A stretch of DNA of 64,000 nt from a bacterium (lineage in GTDB: Bacteria > Desulfobacterota > Binatia > DP-6). Positions 7,941 to 18,852 of this stretch are shown here, piece after piece (the stretch's first letter is position 1; each line of letters starts with the position of its first letter). The notes beneath the pieces were generated by a model that did not search any database, was not told where the DNA came from, and was given only the letters and a program-made list of their open reading frames with translations. The stretch covers positions 1,271,237 through 1,335,236 of the forward strand of contig JAHCID010000001.1 in assembly GCA_026129405.1 (NCBI GenBank), written 5' to 3'. A program made the translations under genes and the position numbers.

Positions 7941-8867
7941 ATGTCCTACGACTCGATCTTCCGTCCCGACCTCTTCGCCGGCCAGGTCCACGTCGTGACC
8001 GGCGGCGGCAGCGGCATCGGGCGCTGCACGGCACACGAGCTGGCGTCGCTCGGAGCGGCGGTCGTGCTCGTCGGTCGCAAGGCGGAGCGGCTCGCGGCGG
8101 TGTGCGCGGAGATCGCCGACGACGGCGGCACGGCCATCGCGATGCCGTGCGACATCCGCGACGAGAGCGCGGTGCGCGACATGGTGACGGCGACGCTGGC
8201 GCGCACCGGGCGCATCGACGGGCTCGTCAACAACGCCGGCGGCCAGTTCGCCGCGCCGCTCGCGTCGATCAGCCAGAAGGGCTGGGAGACCGTCGTGCGT
8301 ACGAACCTCACCGGCGGTTTCCTCTGCGCGCGCGAGTGCTTCACGCAGTGGATGGTCGATCACGGCGGCGCGATCGTGAACATCGTCGCGGACATGTGGG
8401 GCAGCATGCCGGGCATGGGCCATTCGGGCGCGGCACGCTGGGGCATGGTGAGCTTCACGGAGACGGCGGCCGTCGAGTGGGCGTCGTCCGGCGTGCGGGT
8501 GAATGCCGTGGCGCCGGGATGGATCGCGTCGTCGGGCCTCGACACCTATCCGGACTGGATGCAGCACTTCCTCCAGCTGCTCGGGCTCGCCGTCCCGCTC
8601 CAGCGGCTCGGTACCGAGTCGGAGGTATCGGCGGCGATCGTCTTCCTGCTGTCGCCTGCGGCGGCGTTCGTCAGCGGCTCGGTGCTGCGCGTCGACGGCG
8701 CGGCCCCGAATGCGAAGCTGGCGTCGCCGCTGTCCGCACTGCTGCCGGAGGCGACGGCCGCGGCGGCGGAGGGTCGCCAGCCGTGGCCGTTGCCGCCCCA
8801 TGCCCGCTCGCAGCCGTGGCATGGGTTTCATCGCGCGCCCCTGCCGAAGCGGCTGCGGCCGATCTGA
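7941..8867 (+). CDS. SDR-family oxidoreductase, peroxisomal trans-2-enoyl-CoA reductase-like
   Basis: A 308-aa Rossmann enzyme. The NAD(P) site is TGGGSGIG near residue 20 and NNAGG stands near 95. The overall pattern, including HSGAARWGM in place of the usual YxxxK and AVEWASSGVRVNAVAPG just after, is like the PECR subgroup that reduces trans-2-enoyl-CoA. The canonical Tyr is thus replaced. A C-terminal extension of about 45 residues (PLPPHARSQPWHG) is longer than in typical SDRs. It lies in the acyl-CoA gene region and may act on an enoyl- or hydroxyacyl-CoA (an AtuB/AtuG-like role is possible). The start ATG is preceded by a weak GGAGG. Confidence 0.82.
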   Translation: MSYDSIFRPDLFAGQVHVVTGGGSGIGRCTAHELASLGAAVVLVGRKAERLAAVCAEIADDGGTAIAMPCDIRDESAVRDMVTATLARTGRIDGLVNNAGGQFAAPLASISQKGWETVVRTNLTGGFLCARECFTQWMVDHGGAIVNIVADMWGSMPGMGHSGAARWGMVSFTETAAVEWASSGVRVNAVAPGWIASSGLDTYPDWMQHFLQLLGLAVPLQRLGTESEVSAAIVFLLSPAAAFVSGSVLRVDGAAPNAKLASPLSALLPEATAAAAEGRQPWPLPPHARSQPWHGFHRAPLPKRLRPI

Positions 8868-8923
8868 TCCGCGGGATCTGGCGGAGCGCATTGCAAGTGC
8901 GCAGGCGGGCGCGAAAATTCTTT

Positions 8924-8940
8924 GACGCCTCCGAGGCGTC
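8924..8940. promoter_or_regulatory. Palindrome in a candidate promoter
   Basis: GACGCCTC and GAGGCGTC form a perfect 8-bp inverted repeat with a 1-base centre. It overlaps a TTGACG -35-like hexamer at 8922-8927 and stands 30 bases before the start of the Cys-rich secreted protein. It could be an operator or a small hairpin. Confidence 0.35.
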
Positions 8941-8969
8941 GGGGTTAGGGTCTCCGGCCCGGAGGCGCC

Positions 8970-9815
8970 ATGCATCGACGGTTGATTGGCCTGTTCGTGG
9001 TGGCCGTGCTCGCGGCACTGGTGTCGGCGTCCCCGGTTCGCGCGACCTGCGGTCCCGACGGCTCGCCGTGCGACGACGGCAACCCGTGCACGGCGGGCGA
9101 CGTCTGCACCAGCTCGGTATGCGGCGGCTTCGTCGTCGCCGACGGCACGTCCTGCTCGGACGGCAACGCCTGCACGGCACCCGACACCTGCGTCGCGGGA
9201 ACCTGCACGGGCGGTGCCCCGGTCGTCTGCACGCCGTGCCTCCAGTGCGATACCGCGCTCGGGTGCGTCGCCGCACCGCGGCTCGATTGCCGCCTCGCCG
9301 ACAAGCCGGAGAAGGGCGCGCTCCAGTTCACCGACGGCATTCCGCCGTCGAAGGACATCGTGAAGTGGAAGTGGCCCGCCGGCTCCGCCACGACCCTTGC
9401 CGACCTCGGCAACCCGACCGCGACCAGCGACGTCACCCTCTGCGTCTACGACCAGTCCACGCCGACGACGCAGCTCGTCTTCCGCGCGACCGCTCCCGCG
9501 GGCGGCCTCTGCGGCTCGCGTCCCTGCTGGCGCGGCAGGGCGAGCGGCTTCGACTACAACAACGGTGCCGCGACCGGCGACGGCCTCGTCTCGATGAAGC
9601 TGAAGAGCGGTAACGCCGGCAAGGCGAAGATGCTGCTGAAGGGGAAGGGGGGCGCGCTCTCGAACCGTCCCTTCGGCATCCCGGCGCCGCCGATGGCGCT
9701 GCCGCTGCGCACGCAGCTCCAGATCGAAAGCGGCGTCTGCTTCGAGGCGATCTTCGAGACCGGCGGCGTCATCAAGAACGAGCCGGGCTTCTTCAAGGGC
9801 CGCGCCTCGCCCTGA
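8970..9815 (+). CDS. Secreted Cys-rich protein with disintegrin-like repeats
   Basis: A 281-aa exported protein. A Sec signal (residues 1-26, ending VRA) is followed by a Cys-rich part with repeats of the type C-DDGNPCTAGDVC and CSDGNACTAPDTC (residues 27-100), then a beta-rich domain with GRASGFDYNN and KGKGGALS-like Lys-rich strands. The Cys repeats are common in extracellular proteins of deltaproteobacterial and related lineages; their function is not known. The rest resembles no family I can name. Probably located at or beyond the outer membrane. Confidence 0.7.
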   Translation: MHRRLIGLFVVAVLAALVSASPVRATCGPDGSPCDDGNPCTAGDVCTSSVCGGFVVADGTSCSDGNACTAPDTCVAGTCTGGAPVVCTPCLQCDTALGCVAAPRLDCRLADKPEKGALQFTDGIPPSKDIVKWKWPAGSATTLADLGNPTATSDVTLCVYDQSTPTTQLVFRATAPAGGLCGSRPCWRGRASGFDYNNGAATGDGLVSMKLKSGNAGKAKMLLKGKGGALSNRPFGIPAPPMALPLRTQLQIESGVCFEAIFETGGVIKNEPGFFKGRASP

Positions 9816-9870
9816 GCAGGTGGGTGCTGCGGGTGGCACGACCGGACGCCTCGGGTTAAGACCCCGGCCC

Positions 9871-11016
9871 ATGTCCGCCGACATCTACGGCACCCCCGAG
9901 CACGAGGCCTTTCGCAAGACCGTCCGCCGCTTCGTCCAGGAGCAGCTCGTCCCGCGTGCACGCGAGTTCGACGAGCGCGGCCGCATCGACAAGGCGCTCT
10001 TCGGAACGATGGGCGAGCTCGGAATGCTCGGGCTGCGCTACGATCCGAAGTGGGGCGGCTCCGGGCTCGACTGGAGCTACACGACGGTGATGTTCGAGGA
10101 GGTCGGGCGTTGCGACAACGCCGGCGTCGCCATGGGCATCACGGTGCAGACCGACATGGCCACGCCCTCGCTGCATCAGTTCGGCACGGACGAGCTGCGC
10201 CGGAAGTACCTCGTGCCCGCGATCAAGGGCGAGATGGTGGCGGCGATCGCCGTCACCGAGCCCGACGCCGGCTCCGACGTCGCCGGCATCAAGACCCGCG
10301 CCGTGCGCGACGGCGACCACTGGGTCATCAACGGCAGCAAGATCTACATCACCAACGCCGCGACCGCGGACTGGATGTGTCTGCTGGCGGTGAACGATCC
10401 CGACGCCGGCTACGGCGGCTTCTCGCAGATCGTCGTGCCGACCGACACCAAGGGCATCAGCTACCGGCTGCTCGACAAGATCGGCAACTGGGGCTCGGAC
10501 ACCGGCCAGTTCTTCTTCGAGGACGTGCGCGTCCCCGTCTCGAACACGATCGGCGACATCGGCCGCGGCTTCCAGCAGCAGATGATGCAGTTCCAGGACG
10601 AGCGCCTCGTCGCCTGCGTCAGCAGCCTCGCCGGCTCCGAGCAGCTCTGGGACGAGACCAAGGCGTGGTGCGATCAGCGGGTACTGTTCAACAAGCCGCT
10701 CTCGAAGATGCAGGTGACGCAGTTCAAGTTCGTCGAGATGCTGGCGCAGATCGCCTCGGCGAAGGCGCTCACGCACGAGTGCGTGCGCAAGCGCGTCCGC
10801 GGCGAGGACGCCACCAAGGAGATCTCGCTCGCGAAGCTCGTCTGCGGCCGCACCGTGCGCGCCGTCGCCGATCAGTGCATCCAGCTGCACGGCGGCTTCG
10901 GCTACATGAAGGAGAGCGCCGCCGGGCGCGCCTTCGTCGACACCCGCCTCATCTCCATCGGCGGCGGGGCGGACGAGGTGATGATGCAGTACGTGGCGAA
11001 GATGGTGGGGTTCTAA
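9871..11016 (+). CDS. Acyl-CoA dehydrogenase, citronellyl-CoA dehydrogenase (AtuD)-like
   Basis: A 381-aa FAD enzyme that would insert a 2,3 double bond into acyl-CoA. Family motifs are TEPDAGSDVAGIKT (residues 124-137), the CIQLHGGFGYM flavin-loop and ISIGGGADEVMMQ near the C-terminus, whose Glu is the catalytic base in the usual place. The GGGADEVM ending is the form I associate with AtuD/LiuA-like branched-acyl dehydrogenases rather than FadE. Start ATG at 9871 is preferred to 9820, which would add a Gly/Arg-rich leader. The end overlaps the convergent diiron-protein gene by 4 bases. The electron acceptor (ETF) is not encoded here. Confidence 0.88.
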   Translation: MSADIYGTPEHEAFRKTVRRFVQEQLVPRAREFDERGRIDKALFGTMGELGMLGLRYDPKWGGSGLDWSYTTVMFEEVGRCDNAGVAMGITVQTDMATPSLHQFGTDELRRKYLVPAIKGEMVAAIAVTEPDAGSDVAGIKTRAVRDGDHWVINGSKIYITNAATADWMCLLAVNDPDAGYGGFSQIVVPTDTKGISYRLLDKIGNWGSDTGQFFFEDVRVPVSNTIGDIGRGFQQQMMQFQDERLVACVSSLAGSEQLWDETKAWCDQRVLFNKPLSKMQVTQFKFVEMLAQIASAKALTHECVRKRVRGEDATKEISLAKLVCGRTVRAVADQCIQLHGGFGYMKESAAGRAFVDTRLISIGGGADEVMMQYVAKMVGF

Positions 11017-12032
11017 GCGAGCCCCAGCGCGCGGTCCTGCTCCTCCGGATCCGCGTCCTCGAACTGCAGGATGCCGAGCTCCGCGAACGACGTCCGCACG
11101 CGCGGCGTGAGCATGCCGAGCCGCTTCAGGTTCGGCACCACGCGCGCGAACAGCATCGAGCGGAAGGCGAGCGCCGGCGGCGACGCCAGCACCTGCTGCT
11201 TCACCTCCTCGCGGTTCCAGCCCATCGCGTTCGCGATCTGGTCGCCGACCAGGCGATTGCGCATCAGCTCGCAGGCGTAGATGACGAAGTCCTCGCGCTC
11301 GCGGCGCTCGTTCTCCGGCATGTCGGCGTAGTAGTCGCGCAGCGAGAGGACGCCGAAGGCGACGTGGCGCGACTCGTCGCGCATCACGTAGTGGATCAGC
11401 TCCTTGAGGAGCGGCTCGGAGGTCAGGTGGTAGAGGTTGCCGAACGCCGCCATCGCCAGGCCCTCGATGATGATCTGCATCCCGAGGTACTTGAAGTCCC
11501 AGCGGCTGTCGGTGATGCAGGCGTCGAGCAGCTCCTTCAGGCTCTCGTTCACCGGCCACTGCCACTCGAGCTTCTCGGTGAGGTAGCGGCCGAAGACCTC
11601 GACGTGGCGCGCCTCGTCCATCGTCTGCGTGCCGGCATAGTACTTCGCGTCCATCCACGGCACCGCGCCGACGAGCTGCGACGCGACGATCAGCGCGCCC
11701 TGCTCGCCGTGCAGGAACTGGGACAGCTGCAGCGCCACCGAGGCGTGCTGGAGGCGCGCCTTCTCCTTCTCGGTGAGGCGCTCGTACGGCGCATAGCCGT
11801 TCAGCGGGTTGATCTGGCGGGGGAGGATGTCGACGCTGGGGTCGACCGGCGTGTCCCACCTGAGCTGGGTGGTGCCGTTCCACTGGTCGCGCTTCGCCTT
11901 CTCGTAGAGGTCGCGCAGCCCGTCCTTCACGTTGCCGTATCGCCACGCGTAGTTCGTGTCGAAGGACGTGAGGATCGTCTCCAGCTCCCGGTCGAGCCGC
12001 TCCAGCTGATTGGTGTCCCCGAGCGCCGTCAT
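11013..12032 (-). CDS. Ferritin-like diiron protein
   Basis: A 339-aa helical protein with two metal-ligand signatures, DEARHVEVFGRYL (residues about 139-151) and DESRHVAFG (about 219-227), plus acidic helices upstream (HGEQGAL). This is the four-helix diiron arrangement of ferritin-like oxygenases and desaturases. It is close to the group annotated only as ferritin-like; oxidation of an aromatic or acyl substrate is possible but not shown. It stands tail to tail with the acyl-CoA dehydrogenase and shares 4 bases with it. No signal peptide. Confidence 0.8.
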   Translation of the reverse strand: MTALGDTNQLERLDRELETILTSFDTNYAWRYGNVKDGLRDLYEKAKRDQWNGTTQLRWDTPVDPSVDILPRQINPLNGYAPYERLTEKEKARLQHASVALQLSQFLHGEQGALIVASQLVGAVPWMDAKYYAGTQTMDEARHVEVFGRYLTEKLEWQWPVNESLKELLDACITDSRWDFKYLGMQIIIEGLAMAAFGNLYHLTSEPLLKELIHYVMRDESRHVAFGVLSLRDYYADMPENERREREDFVIYACELMRNRLVGDQIANAMGWNREEVKQQVLASPPALAFRSMLFARVVPNLKRLGMLTPRVRTSFAELGILQFEDADPEEQDRALGLA

Positions 12033-12165
12033 GGGGACGAGCTTTTGCCCGGACGGGCCCGTGTGACAAGCCCGCGTCCGCCGAGGTCCCGGTCACGAAG
12101 ACGTCACGGCGGCCTACGACCTAAGTCCGTTGACGGGCCGGGCCGATCGGGGCGATGGAGCCTCC

Positions 12166-12654
12166 ATGCGCATCGCCATGGCCCTGGCGGGAGGTCTCCT
12201 CGGGTGCCTGACGCTGGTCGCGGGCGCGGCGGCACGCGAGGTCGACGAGGTCCCCTGCGACGAGACCGTCTTCGTCGACGCCCGGACGTTCTCCTGCGAG
12301 GAGGACACGGACCCGCTCCTCGACCTGGACGCCGGGGAGCTCGCCGGCTGCGCGATCTCCCGGCTGCGGGTCCGCGTGCGCGGCGGGCGGGTGCGCATGC
12401 GCATCGTCACCGAGCGCTGCGCGGAGCTCGGGCGCCCGCGTCTCCACGCCCGCTTCGAGGGGCCGGCGAGGTGCCCCGGCCTTTCCGGGGTGGTGCTCAT
12501 CGACGGCGATCGCTATCCCGTGGCGCTCCTCGGTCTCGACCGCGCCGAGGATCTCTGCTTCGCGGGCGAGGCCGACCCTCCCGACGACGAGCCGATCGAT
12601 CCCGGCGACGACCCGGACGGCGGATCCGACGAAGGGTCCGAGGGCGACGAGTAG
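12166..12654 (+). CDS. Secreted protein of unknown function with acidic tail
   Basis: A 162-aa protein with a Sec signal (MRIAMALAGGLLGCLTLVAGAAA) and a Cys-containing beta-rich body (CDETVF, CAISRLRVRVRGGRVRMRIV). The last 30 residues are almost entirely Asp, Glu, Gly, Pro and Ser (PDDEPIDPGDDPDGG). No family recognised. Acidic tails of this sort often bind cations or remain unstructured. The ATG at 12166 sits just before the signal; an upstream ATG at 12130 gives an unlikely leader. Confidence 0.55.
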   Translation: MRIAMALAGGLLGCLTLVAGAAAREVDEVPCDETVFVDARTFSCEEDTDPLLDLDAGELAGCAISRLRVRVRGGRVRMRIVTERCAELGRPRLHARFEGPARCPGLSGVVLIDGDRYPVALLGLDRAEDLCFAGEADPPDDEPIDPGDDPDGGSDEGSEGDE

Positions 12655-12809
12655 CGAGGTGTGGCGTGCGGTCCCGCGCCGCGGCCGCGGCCGTCGGTGC
12701 GGCGCCGCCGCGCCGGCGTCCGCAGCCCGACCGGTCTTCGTCCCGGCGCTGGCGCGCGGCGTGCATCGGCATGGGGGCAGGCGTGATCGCACGCCGGAAG
12801 GGAATCGCC

Positions 12810-13307
12810 ATGTACCGGACATTCACCGTCGCGGTGGCTCTCGGTGTCGCCGTGACGGGCTGTGCCTCCATGCCGGGCTCCACGGTCGATCGGGTGGTTG
12901 GCCCGGCCCCGGACGAGGTGGCCGCCGCGCAAGCCCACACGGGCATGCTGGTCGTCTACTCGAGCCGCGAGGTCACCGAATCGCCGACGCGGGTCGACCC
13001 GGACGTCGCCGTGCACACGCCCTACGAGGTGCGCAGCCAGGACGGAATCTTCGAGCGGCGCGTCGTCAACAGCGACGGTCTACGTACCGAGCCCGACCAG
13101 GTGCTCCTGCCGCCGGGACGCTATCGCGTGATCGCGAGCGCGCAGGAGTACGGGACCGTCACGGTCCCCGTGGACGTCGTCGCGGGGCGGACGACCACCG
13201 TCCATCTCGACGCCAACGACTACGTCGCGGCCCGGCGCATCCCCGATTCCGCGCGGGTGCGTCTCGGCGACGGGCAGATCGTGGGCTGGGTGGACACGGG
13301 ATCGTGA
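12810..13307 (+). CDS. Lipoprotein with a PEGA-like domain
   Basis: A 165-aa envelope lipoprotein. The signal ends in a lipobox VTGC at residues 16-19, so it should be lipidated at Cys19. The second half contains [20 protein letters not shown] and RTTTVHLD, the pattern of PEGA or related small beta-sandwich domains found in surface proteins. It has no membrane segment besides the signal. It is separated from the carboxylase gene by 55 bases, which may be unrelated. Confidence 0.65.
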   Translation: MYRTFTVAVALGVAVTGCASMPGSTVDRVVGPAPDEVAAAQAHTGMLVVYSSREVTESPTRVDPDVAVHTPYEVRSQDGIFERRVVNSDGLRTEPDQVLLPPGRYRVIASAQEYGTVTVPVDVVAGRTTTVHLDANDYVAARRIPDSARVRLGDGQIVGWVDTGS

Positions 13308-13362
13308 CGCCGCCCGCGGCGCTGGCGCGGGGCCGGCGCCGCGGGCTACACCCCCGGGGCCG

Positions 13363-14936
<1,574 letters not shown>

Positions 14937-14958
<22 letters not shown>

Positions 14959-16415
14959 GCCGGGGGGCCGGCCGGGCACGGGCGGTCCGGCCACGGCGGC
15001 CCGTTGCGGTCGCCGAGCGAGGTCACGACGGCGCGCCACGGACGCGGCGGCTCGCTCGCGGGCGCGAGCACCGTGCGCACCCGGTACGGCGCGCACAGGA
15101 ACAGCCGATGCGCCTCGCCGAGGTCGAACGTCAGGTGGTTCGCCCAGTTCTCCGGGATCACGACCTCGCGGACGTCCGCACGTCCCGCCGCCGCCGCGTC
15201 GATGGCGCGCAGCCAGCCCGCGGCGTCGCGCGCGCTGCCTTCGATGCCGCGGATCTCGGGCCCGAGGATCGTGGCCGGCAGGACGAAGCGTCCCTCGTAC
15301 GCGACGACGAGGAACGCGACGCCGAGCGAGGCCGCCGTCGCGAGCCGCCCCGGCAGCGCGGCGAGCGGGGCCGCCGCCGCCACCGCGAGCCCGAACGCGC
15401 CGATGCCGACGTAGGCCGACGCGAAGTGCTGCGGCAGGAACAGGACGGGGGCGATCCCCACCACGAAGGCGGCGACTCCGAAGGCGAGGAGGCGGAGCGC
15501 GCGGCCGCTCGCGGGGCGCACGAGGACGAGGGCGCCGAGCACCGTGGCGAGCGCGAGCACGATCGCCCCCAGCGCCCGCAGCGCCGGCGCCTCGGACGCC
15601 CACGGCCACAGCGCCGTGGCGGCGACCCGGGCGTAACGGCCGAGGCTCTCGAGCGTCGTCGCCGGGTCGAAGTCGAGGCCGTAGTGCTGCCAGAAGACGC
15701 TGGCGCCGACGGGATGGCGCGCCGGCAGGACCACGTGACCCCACCAGAGCTTCGCCGCCGTCACCGCGGCGACGAGCAGCCACGGCAGCCGCAGCGCACG
15801 CAGCGAGGCCGCGCACCGGTCGCGCGGCTCGACGAGCAGCGCGAGCAGGGTGAGCAGCGCCGGCAGCACGACGGCGTGCTCGCTGGCGAGCAGCCCGAGC
15901 CCGGTGGTCGCGAGCGCCGCGAGCCCACGCCGGTGCGGCGGTACCCGCAGCCACAGCCACACGCCGAGCAGCACGACCAGCGCCGCGCCGGTCATGGTGA
16001 AGTAGGCCAGCCAGCGCGCCGCCACCGTGTGTCCCGGAGCGGCCGTGTAGAAGAGCGCGCAAGCGAGCGCCGGGCCGTCGCCGCGCAGCAGCCGGCGGGC
16101 GATCGCCCAGACGAGGAGGGCGGCGAGGGCGTGCGCGGCCAGGTGCACGATCTGCCAACGCGTCGGATCGAGCCCAAAGAGCGCCTGCTGGACGCCGAAG
16201 TACGCGACCGTCGTGAGGGGGCGATACTGGAGCCAGCCGTGCGACGGCGCGAACACGTCGGCGAGGCCGCGCAGCTCGGCGACGTCGTGCAGCACCCAGA
16301 AGTCGTCGAGCGCGAAGAAGCGCCCGACGAAGATGCCGTGGGAGACCGTCTGGTAGCCGAGGAGGAGGACGGTCACGGCGACGAGCCACGCCCAGGGTCG
16401 CCGCCGCCGTTCCAC
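14937..16415 (-). CDS. Polytopic membrane protein, GT-C glycosyltransferase-like
   Basis: A 492-aa protein with about 10-11 hydrophobic helices. Right after the first helix comes [12 protein letters not shown], an acidic pair in the first outer loop as in GT-C/PMT-type glycosyltransferases that use polyprenyl-phosphate sugars. A soluble C-terminal part of about 90 residues follows the last helix ([17 protein letters not shown]). Which glycan or protein it modifies is not visible. It is convergent with the carboxylase gene and divergent from the following SDR gene. Confidence 0.65.
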
Positions 16416-16515
16416 GCGCCGCGAGGGGTAGACGTGCGCCCGCGGTCGGTCAAGCCGGTCGCGCCGCGCGGCGTGCGGCTTGACCGCGGCGACGGCGGCG
16501 GGCGAGACGCTCGCA

Positions 16516-17334
16516 ATGGATCATCGCGGGCGGGTCGTCGTCGTCACGGGAGCGTCGTCGGGCATCGGCCGGCAGGTGGCGCTCGACTTCGCGGCGCGCG
16601 GCGCCGACCTCGTGCTGGTCGCACGCCGGGCGGCGCTGCTGGACGACGTGGCCGCGGCGTGCCGGGCGCGCGGGGTGCGCATCGAGCCGCTGGCGCTCGA
16701 CGTCGCCGCGCCCGACGCTCCGGCGGCGATCGTCGGCGCCGCGGCGGCGCGGCTCGGCCGGCTCGACGTGCTCGTCAACAACGCCGGCATCTCGAAGCAC
16801 AAGCAGATCTACGCGGTGACGCCCGGCGACCTCGAGCAGACGATCGCCGTCAATCTGCTCGCGCCCATGCGGCTCACGCTGGCGGCGCTGCCCGCCATGC
16901 TGCGCCAGGGCGGCGGCTGCGTGGTGAACGTCTCGTCGGTCGCCGGCAAGCTGCCGCCGCCGCGCGAGTCGGTGTACGCCGCCTCGAAGTTCGGCCTGAC
17001 CGGGTTCACGGAGGGCCTCTGGCTCGACCTCCAGGGCTCCGGCGTGCACGCGGCGGTCATCCACGTCGGGCCGGTCGACACCGAGATATGGGAGAAGGTC
17101 GACGAGCCGGCGGCGTTTCAGGGCCGCAAGTGGCCGGCGTCGGCGGTGTCGGCGGCCGTGCTGCGGGCCGTCGAGGAGCGGCGGCACGAGATCTGGGTAC
17201 CCGGGCGCTACCGCTTCGCATGGCTCTTCCGCATCCTCATGCCTGGGGCGTTCCGCGCCGGCTCGGCCCGCTTCGACCCGGTGCCGCCCGAGGTGGTGGC
17301 GGCCGCGCGGGCGCGGGCCGGCGCGTTCGAGTGA
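16516..17334 (+). CDS. SDR-family oxidoreductase
   Basis: A 272-aa classical short-chain dehydrogenase with TGASSGIG (residues 12-19), NNAG near 92, the catalytic Ser (NVSSVAG) and YAASK. A moderately hydrophobic C-terminal stretch (FAWLFRILMPGAF) is seen in DhrX/retinol-dehydrogenase-like members and may touch the membrane. The start at 16516 gives MDHRGRVVV; the ATG at 16480 would add a weak 12-residue leader. It lies downstream of the carboxylase beta gene region and might be the hydroxyacyl or alcohol dehydrogenase of the catabolic block (AtuB/AtuG-like), but the evidence is positional. Confidence 0.85.
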   Translation: MDHRGRVVVVTGASSGIGRQVALDFAARGADLVLVARRAALLDDVAAACRARGVRIEPLALDVAAPDAPAAIVGAAAARLGRLDVLVNNAGISKHKQIYAVTPGDLEQTIAVNLLAPMRLTLAALPAMLRQGGGCVVNVSSVAGKLPPPRESVYAASKFGLTGFTEGLWLDLQGSGVHAAVIHVGPVDTEIWEKVDEPAAFQGRKWPASAVSAAVLRAVEERRHEIWVPGRYRFAWLFRILMPGAFRAGSARFDPVPPEVVAAARARAGAFE

Positions 17335-17382
17335 ATCCGGGACCGCCGCTATAGTCCAAGGGTCGGCTCGGAGCCGCGCCGC

Positions 17383-18852
17383 GTGAGACACCTACCGACC
17401 CTCACCGCCGTCGCCGTCTGGCTCGCGATGGCGGCGCTGCTGGTGGCCCGGCAGACGCCTGCCCCCGGGCTCGACGCCACGGGCCTCGCGGCGGCGCCGG
17501 TCGAGGCCGCGGGCGGGCGCGACGAGTGGTTCGGGCTCTACCAGGGCGTGCACAAGATCGGACACACGCGCCGGCAGACGACGCGGACCGACGACGGCTG
17601 GCGCTTCCGCGACGAGTCGACGTTCGTGCTCGCGATGCTGGGAACGCCCCAGCGCGTGACCACGACGCTCGACGCCGAGACCGACGCGGCCTTCGCCCTG
17701 CGCCGCTTCCGCTTCGTGCTGACCTCGCCCGCAGCGACCTTCGCCGCCACCGGCGAGAGCGACGGCCGGACCCTCGAGGCCCGCTACGGCGCCGAGGGCC
17801 GCGGCGAGACGCTGACCCTGCCGCTCGCCGAGCCGATCCATCTCCCCGGCATGCTCCGGCCGCGCATCGCGGCGGCGTCGCCGGCGCCCGGCACGCGCTA
17901 CGCGCACGAGGTGCTGAGCCCGATGACCCTGCGCAACGAGCCGGTGTCGACGCTGGTCGAGGCGCGCGAGGAGCTGGACGGACGCAGCGTGCTGCGCCTG
18001 GTCGAGGAGCACCAGGGCATGAAGGCGCGCGTCTGGGTCGCCGACGACGGCAGCGTCGTGCGCGAGGAGGCGCAGATGGGCTTCCAGCTGCGCGCCGAGC
18101 CGCGCGCGCAGGCGCTCGCCGGCATCGACGACGCCGCGCCGCTCGACATCGCCGTCTCCACCCGCATCCCGCTCCGCGGCACGGTGGCGGCGCCGCGTGA
18201 GCGGGCACGGCTCGTGCTGCGGGTCACGGGCGAGGCCGCGAGCCGCATCCCGCAGGCACCGCCGCGCCAGCGCATGGCCGCCGGCGTGCTCACCGTCGTG
18301 CGCGAGCCGCCGCCGGCCGAGGGCGCTCCGGCCGACGTCCCCGAGGTCGTGCGGCCGTGGCTGGCGGCGTCGCCGTTCATCGAGTCGGACCACCCGACGA
18401 TCGTGGCGCGGGCGCGGTCGATCGTCGGCGAGGAGACGGATGCCGTGCGGCAGGCGGCGCGGCTCGTCGGTTGGGTGCACACGCGCATGACGCCCGAGCC
18501 GACGATGACGGTGCCGAGCGCGCGCGAGGTGCTGCGCACCATGCGCGGCGACTGCAACGAGCACGCGGTGCTGCTCGCGGCGCTGGCGCGCGCCGCCGGC
18601 ATTCCGGCGCGCGTCGCCGCGGGGGCCGTCTATCTCGACGACGGCTTCTACTACCACGCCTGGACCGAGCTCTGGCTGTCCGGCCGCTGGATCAGCGCCG
18701 ACGCCGTCTTCGATCAGATGCCGGCCGACGCCACGCACGTGAAGCTGCTCGACGGCGGGCCCGAGCGCCATCTCGAGCTGGCGCAGGTGGTGGGCCGGCT
18801 CGCGTTCATCTCGGTCGACGACGTGACGCCGGCAGGGGAGGGGGCCTCGTGA
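17383..18852 (+). CDS. Membrane-anchored or secreted transglutaminase-like protein
   Basis: A 489-aa protein with an N-terminal hydrophobic helix (residues 6-23) and a long extracytoplasmic part. The C-terminal third has the transglutaminase/papain-like triad: Cys in RGDCNEHAVLL, His in YYHAWTEL and Asp in SADAVFDQ. Family members act as proteases or cross-linking enzymes on peptides. The GTG start follows the hallmark CGC-rich leader. Its TGA overlaps the GTG of an ABC ATPase (GTGA), so it is the first gene of a three-gene exporter operon; it may act on the exported material or on the transporter's partner. Confidence 0.8.
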   Translation: MRHLPTLTAVAVWLAMAALLVARQTPAPGLDATGLAAAPVEAAGGRDEWFGLYQGVHKIGHTRRQTTRTDDGWRFRDESTFVLAMLGTPQRVTTTLDAETDAAFALRRFRFVLTSPAATFAATGESDGRTLEARYGAEGRGETLTLPLAEPIHLPGMLRPRIAAASPAPGTRYAHEVLSPMTLRNEPVSTLVEAREELDGRSVLRLVEEHQGMKARVWVADDGSVVREEAQMGFQLRAEPRAQALAGIDDAAPLDIAVSTRIPLRGTVAAPRERARLVLRVTGEAASRIPQAPPRQRMAAGVLTVVREPPPAEGAPADVPEVVRPWLAASPFIESDHPTIVARARSIVGEETDAVRQAARLVGWVHTRMTPEPTMTVPSAREVLRTMRGDCNEHAVLLAALARAAGIPARVAAGAVYLDDGFYYHAWTELWLSGRWISADAVFDQMPADATHVKLLDGGPERHLELAQVVGRLAFISVDDVTPAGEGAS

